This document shows, one piece after another, positions 60,677 to 64,000 of a stretch of 64,000 nt of DNA. Source of the DNA: Chryseobacterium sp. c4a. Lineage in GTDB: Bacteria > Bacteroidota > Bacteroidia > Flavobacteriales > Weeksellaceae. The stretch spans positions 1 through 64,000 of the forward strand of contig NZ_WXVU01000013.1 in NCBI RefSeq assembly GCF_009900745.1. Reading direction: 5' to 3'. Position numbers and translations under genes: made by a program. Below the pieces are notes generated by a model. The model was given only the letters and a program-made list of their open reading frames with translations. It made no database searches and was not told the origin of the DNA. Each line of letters starts with the position of its first letter. The stretch's first letter is position 1.

Positions 60677-60810
60677 CCACGAATGTCACTAATTTATTCA
60701 CAGATAATACTAATTTTAATGATCATTGAAAATGAGGACTGATATAATTCAATAGGAACGGGCTTTAGCCCGTTTTTTATGTTGATATCAATAATGGCTT
60801 TAGCCGAAAC
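60677..60810. repeat. Repeat mosaic: family C fragment and inverted family A copy
   Basis: CCACGAATGTCACTAATTTA at 60677-60696 is akin to the CCACGAATGCACGAATTT arms at 19758. At 60747-60810 the minus strand reads GTTTCGGCTAAAGCCATT, a spacer, ACGGGCTAAAGCCCGT, TCCTATTGAAT: an inverted family A element. The remaining gene-free bases 60811-61016 hold nothing I can support. Confidence 0.7.
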
Positions 60811-61016
60811 TAACCACCCGTCAAAAAATGATTTTTGTTGCCCCTCAGGTGTGGAGGGGAATATGTAGCCGGTAAAAGAAATGTTGGTTTATTGTACAAG
60901 ATTCAGGTCTTGTTGTGAAAAGGATAAGTTCTGCTTAAAATCAAAATAAGTTTTCTTCTGTTTCTAACATGAGAAAAGAAGTATAATATGGAAGCATAAA
61001 AAATAGAAAATTGAAG

Positions 61017-61493
61017 TTATATTTTCCCTGGTTCATAAAAGAATAAAAGTTTCTTTTTGGCTCCATCAAATTCAGACCAGGACTCACAGTCTACTTCAAA
61101 ACCAGCAACTCCACAGGTCGGAAAATGAAAAATATTTTCAGAAATAGAATTCGCAAAATTCGAAATTCCATTATTATGAGAGAAAAGAGCTACTGAGCTT
61201 AGATTGTCATCCAGGTCATAGATTACAGATTCAAAATTTCTTTCCGAAGGATTATATAATTTGTCATTCGTAGAGCAGCCTAGCTGATAGGTCTGATTAA
61301 AAATCTTACACGTATTCAAAGCACGAACCGCCGGGCTTGATACAAAATAATCGATGGAAATGTTATTGTTTTTAAGGAATCTGGACATGTTCATAGCATC
61401 CTCCAGTCCCTTGTCTGCCAAAGGTCTGTCAAAGTCTTCCGTTTCTTCCGGCCAGTCGCTTTTCGCATGTCTTACGAGGATGAGTCTCTTCAT
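61017..61493 (-). CDS. sixA: SixA-type histidine phosphatase
   Basis: 158 residues. The histidine-phosphatase motif ILVRHAKSDWPE (R8, H9) with RPLADKGLEDA, the second Arg in SSPAVRALNT, and SHNNGISNFAN with the second His. The RHAKS variant and the small size are typical of SixA, which removes phosphate from phosphohistidine on signalling or phosphotransfer proteins. Divergent from ruvX; no operon partner. Confidence 0.9.
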   Translation of the reverse strand: MKRLILVRHAKSDWPEETEDFDRPLADKGLEDAMNMSRFLKNNNISIDYFVSSPAVRALNTCKIFNQTYQLGCSTNDKLYNPSERNFESVIYDLDDNLSSVALFSHNNGISNFANSISENIFHFPTCGVAGFEVDCESWSEFDGAKKKLLFFYEPGKI

Positions 61494-61593
61494 ATATCTG
61501 TTTTTTGGAAGATTAAAATTATAAAAAAAAATATGGAATGAAACATGATTTACATAAAAAAACTGCGTAATGAATAAAATCAGTAAATTTTAC

Positions 61594-61601
61594 TAAATTT
61601 G
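61594..61601 (+). promoter_or_regulatory. -7 box for the ruvX-def transcript
   Basis: TAAATTTG eight bases before the ATG at 61609. No TTG at proper distance. If used, the leader would be extremely short. Confidence 0.4.
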
Positions 61602-61608
61602 CAAACTT

Positions 61609-62025
61609 ATGGGACAAATCCTTGCAATAGACTATGGAAAAGCCCGTTGTGGCATTGCTGCAACGGATGATATGCAGATTATAGCCAGTGGGTTAGAGAC
61701 TGTAGAGAACCGTAATGTAATGGAATTTTTGAAAAAATATTTCAGTGAAAATAAGGTTGACGAAGTGGTGATTGGGCTTCCCATAGATTTGAAAGGAAAT
61801 ATTTCAGAAGTGGAAACTGATATTTTAAAATTCATTGAAGCATTTCAGAAAGAATTTTCGGATATTGCAGTTCATCGTTTTGATGAAAGGTTTACTTCCA
61901 AAATGGCTTCATTCTTTATTTCTCAAAGCGGGAAAAACAAGAAGAAAAGACAGGAAAAAGGATTAATAGATAAAGTAAGTGCAACCATCATATTGCAAAA
62001 TTTTTTAGAACAAAGATTAAGATGA
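61609..62025 (+). CDS. ruvX: Putative Holliday junction resolvase RuvX/YqgF
   Basis: 138 residues. RNase H-like fold: LAIDYGKARCGIAATD with the first catalytic Asp, VVIGLPIDLKGN, VHRFDERFTS with the second acidic pair, and KGLIDKVSATIILQNFL at the end with the third. Also proposed to process 16S rRNA precursors. Overlaps the def start by 4 bases (ATGA), so the two are translationally coupled. Confidence 0.92.
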   Translation: MGQILAIDYGKARCGIAATDDMQIIASGLETVENRNVMEFLKKYFSENKVDEVVIGLPIDLKGNISEVETDILKFIEAFQKEFSDIAVHRFDERFTSKMASFFISQSGKNKKKRQEKGLIDKVSATIILQNFLEQRLR

Positions 62026-62594
62026 TACTACCGATAAGAGCTTTTGGGGATCCTGTTTTGAGAAAAGTGGGAAAAGATATAGAAAAAGATTACCCCGGAT
62101 TACAGGAACTGATAGATAATATGTTCGAAACGATGTACAGCGCAAACGGAATTGGTCTTGCAGCGCCTCAGATCGGTTTGGATATCCGTCTGTTTGTAAT
62201 AGACGTTACTCCTCTTGCGGAAGATGAGGATTATGAGGATATTAAGGATGAGTTGGCAGAATTCAAAAAAGTGTTCATTAACGCTAGAATCCTTGAAGAA
62301 TCTGGTGAAGAATGGAAGTTTAATGAAGGCTGTCTGTCTATTCCGGATGTAAGAGAAGATGTGAAAAGAAAGGGAACAATCGTTATTGAATATTATGACG
62401 AAAATTTTGTAAAACATACAGAAACTTTTTCCGATATTAGAGCCCGCGTAATTCAGCATGAATATGACCATATTGAAGGGGTTTTGTTTACCGATCACCT
62501 AAGTGCTTTGAAGAAGAAACTGGTAAAAGGAAAACTGTCAAAGATCTCTCAAGGGGATGTAAGCATCGGTTACAAAATGAGATTTCCAAAATAA
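62022..62594 (+). CDS. def: Peptide deformylase
   Basis: 190 residues. Removes the formyl group from the first Met of new proteins. Motif 1 GIGLAAPQIG, motif 2 EGCLSIPDVR with the metal-binding Cys, and motif 3 IQHEYDHIEG with both His and the catalytic Glu are complete. Confidence 0.96.
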   Translation: MILPIRAFGDPVLRKVGKDIEKDYPGLQELIDNMFETMYSANGIGLAAPQIGLDIRLFVIDVTPLAEDEDYEDIKDELAEFKKVFINARILEESGEEWKFNEGCLSIPDVREDVKRKGTIVIEYYDENFVKHTETFSDIRARVIQHEYDHIEGVLFTDHLSALKKKLVKGKLSKISQGDVSIGYKMRFPK

Positions 62595-62670
62595 TTTAAA
62601 CAAGGATTACAAGAAATAATAAAAAGCAAAAAGCTTAACGCTGATTGCAAAATTTACAAAAAATAAAATT

Positions 62671-63228
62671 ATGCTGTTAGAAAAAATAATTTCAATTTCT
62701 GGAAAACCAGGACTTTACAAACTAGTTTCTCAATTAAGAAACGGATTCATCATTGAAGATGTTACCAACAAGAAGAAAGTAAGCATTGGAAACTCAAGCC
62801 AGGTAAGCTTATTAGATAATATCGCAATGTTTACATTTGAAAAAGAAGTTCCATTGTTCGAAGTTTTTGAAAATATTGCAAAAAACAACGATTACAAAGA
62901 AACAATCTCTCACAAATCTTCAGATGCGGAGTTAAAAGACTTTATGTTAGCTTCTCTTCCTAACTACGATACTGAGAGAGTATATTCTTCTGATATCAAG
63001 AAATTGGCTCAGTGGTACAATACACTTCAGAAAGCAGGATACATCACTCCTGAAAGCTTTGTAAAAGCAGAGCCTGAAACTTTAGAAGGAGAACCTGCAG
63101 GAGAAGTAAGCTTAGATGTTGATGCTAAAAAAGCAGCTCCAAAAGCAGAAAAGCCGGCAGCTCCAAAAGTAAAAGCGACTTCAGCAGCAAAATCAGCTCC
63201 TAAAAGTACGCACAGAAAGCAAGGATAA
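62671..63228 (+). CDS. DUF5606-family protein
   Basis: 185 residues. The N-terminal domain (LLEKIISISGKPGLYKLVSQ, FIIEDVTNKKKVSIGNSSQV) and the helical middle (DFMLASLPNYDTERVYSSDI, WYNTLQKAGYITPE) match the DUF5606 family that sits between def and mazG in many Flavobacteriia. The C-terminal 40 residues are Ala/Lys/Pro-rich and end HRKQG. The role is unknown; the basic tail could bind nucleic acid. It is 76 bases after def. Confidence 0.85.
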   Translation: MLLEKIISISGKPGLYKLVSQLRNGFIIEDVTNKKKVSIGNSSQVSLLDNIAMFTFEKEVPLFEVFENIAKNNDYKETISHKSSDAELKDFMLASLPNYDTERVYSSDIKKLAQWYNTLQKAGYITPESFVKAEPETLEGEPAGEVSLDVDAKKAAPKAEKPAAPKVKATSAAKSAPKSTHRKQG

Positions 63229-63250
63229 TTCATTTTTGAATTTACCATAT

Positions 63251-63281
63251 AAAACCTCGTCAGAAATGATGAGGTTTTTTT
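63251..63281 (+). terminator. Intrinsic terminator after the DUF5606 gene
   Basis: 12-bp stem AAAACCTCGTCA / TGATGAGGTTTT with a GAAA loop and one G-U pair, then TTTTG. Confidence 0.88.
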
Positions 63282-63433
63282 GTTTGTAATTTTTTGCAGG
63301 GTTATTCTGTGTGGAACAAAGAATCTGAGATTAATATATTCTAAAAACCTAACAGGTTTAAATAATTATTCAACCATGCTAACACGCACCCCGAATCCCG
63401 AATCCCGTACCCCATAACTTTCACCCCCAACGT

Positions 63434-63465
63434 TTGTCATCATGTCCTAATAACCCTTACATTTG
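63434..63465 (+). promoter_or_regulatory. Bacteroidota-type promoter for mazG
   Basis: TTG at 63434-63436, 21 bases, TACATTTG at 63458-63465, 25 bases before the ATG at 63491. Both boxes fit. Just upstream lies a short direct repeat (CCCGAATCCCGAATCCCGTA, 63390-63409). Confidence 0.65.
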
Positions 63466-63490
63466 TATAATATTGAATTTCCAATTACTT

Positions 63491-64000
63491 ATGAATACAA
63501 AACAGGAAAAATTAGAAGCTTTCGGGAGATTATTGGATATAATGGATGATCTGCGTGAGAAATGTCCGTGGGATCAGAAACAGACGCTACAATCTCTTCG
63601 TCATCTTACCCTTGAAGAGACGTATGAGCTTTCCGATGCTATTTTGCAGGAAGATTTGCAGGAGATAAAAAAAGAATTGGGCGATGTATTGCTTCATCTG
63701 GTTTTTTATTCTAAAATAGGTTCAGAAAAAGAAAGTTTTGATATCGCAGATGTGATTAATTCCCTTAATGAAAAATTGATTTTCCGCCATCCTCACATTT
63801 ATGGAGATACCGAAGTGAAAGACGAGGAAGAGGTAAAGCAGAACTGGGAGAAATTAAAATTGAAAGAAGGAAACAAATCCATTTTGGGTGGTGTTCCGAA
63901 AAGCCTTCCAAGCCTGGTGAAAGCTTATAGAATTCAGGATAAAGTAAAAGGAATCGGTTTTGAGTTCCATGATGCGGAAGATGCCTGGAAAAAGGTGGAT
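63491..64000 (+). CDS. mazG: Nucleoside triphosphate pyrophosphohydrolase MazG, 5' part
   Basis: The first 170 codons; the gene runs off the window. LEAFGRLLDIMDDLREKCPW, LRHLTLEETYELSDAI and KKELGDVLLHLVFYSK give the EExxE...ExxD metal-binding helices of MazG, and FRHPHIYGD and NWEKLKLKEG follow, as does the linker to a second MazG-like domain. It hydrolyses (d)NTPs to monophosphates to clear damaged nucleotides and help lower ppGpp. It has its own promoter after the DUF5606 terminator. Confidence 0.93.
   Translation, partial: MNTKQEKLEAFGRLLDIMDDLREKCPWDQKQTLQSLRHLTLEETYELSDAILQEDLQEIKKELGDVLLHLVFYSKIGSEKESFDIADVINSLNEKLIFRHPHIYGDTEVKDEEEVKQNWEKLKLKEGNKSILGGVPKSLPSLVKAYRIQDKVKGIGFEFHDAEDAWKKVD

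Noticed and set aside
63390..63409. Possible CRISPR-like or tandem repeat at CCCGAATCCCGAATCCCGTA
   Set aside because: Only two or three units of 7 bases; no spacers or cas genes are present.

Overview
The window looks like chromosomal DNA from a Flavobacteriia member of the Bacteroidota, most likely Chryseobacterium or a close relative in the Weeksellaceae. The DNA is clearly AT-rich. Shine-Dalgarno sequences are mostly absent. Several genes have the Bacteroidota promoter (TTG, about 19-23 bases, TAnnTTTG). Gene content also fits: PorV/PorQ- and PorP/SprF-type outer-membrane proteins, DUF2807, DUF3822, DUF5606 and DUF4374 proteins, a TonB-dependent receptor, and many small secreted proteins with MKK... 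signal peptides ending in Q. No phage, integrase, insertion sequence or CRISPR array is visible.

Layout. 1-1266: the 5S rRNA at the end of an rRNA operon, then a gene-free stretch with three tandem copies of a hairpin-rich repeat and one candidate structured RNA. 1.3-9.5 kb: a VWA protein and MoxR-type ATPase pair, a small KTCWIA protein, an acyl-CoA carboxylase beta subunit, a candidate small RNA, a GNAT enzyme, an EamA exporter and a PorV/PorQ-family pair. 10-21 kb: uvrC, hutH, GNAT, a subtilisin-like lipoprotein protease, a YgiD-type dioxygenase, YceI, an S9 peptidase and a luciferase-like oxidoreductase. 21-32 kb: sbcD-sbcC, a VF530 protein, slyD, ychJ, a three-gene envelope operon with a TonB-like C-terminal protein, and an M3 peptidase. 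32-48 kb: a DUF2807 lipoprotein, a kefC/kefF-like pair, lemA-TPM-TPM, folA, TRIC channel, coaD, ddl, a PASTA protein, an RluD-type synthase, a PorP/SprF protein, hemW, murI, and a divergent nitroreductase/HxlR pair.

48-64 kb: rsmD-DUF3822-smr, a metallophosphoesterase and small secreted proteins. Next comes a four-gene hydroxamate-siderophore-type operon: an acyltransferase with a large unassigned N-terminal part, an amine N-monooxygenase, a TonB-dependent receptor and a DUF4374 lipoprotein. The window ends with a serine hydrolase, sixA, ruvX-def-DUF5606 and the start of mazG. Most genes are housekeeping genes in short operons closed by clear intrinsic terminators.

The least explained content is between genes. 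Several families of short inverted or dispersed repeats recur in the window: the GGCTAAAGCC / GGGCTAAAGCCC element, the AAGGCGC...GATAAAAT element, CCACGAATG arms, CTTTGYG...CCAAC blocks and GGCTGGA/CTTCCATC arms. There are two candidate structured RNAs and one pair of interleaved divergent promoters. The siderophore operon and its fused first gene are the best candidates for new protein biology. All functions are read from motifs by eye; no database search was run.
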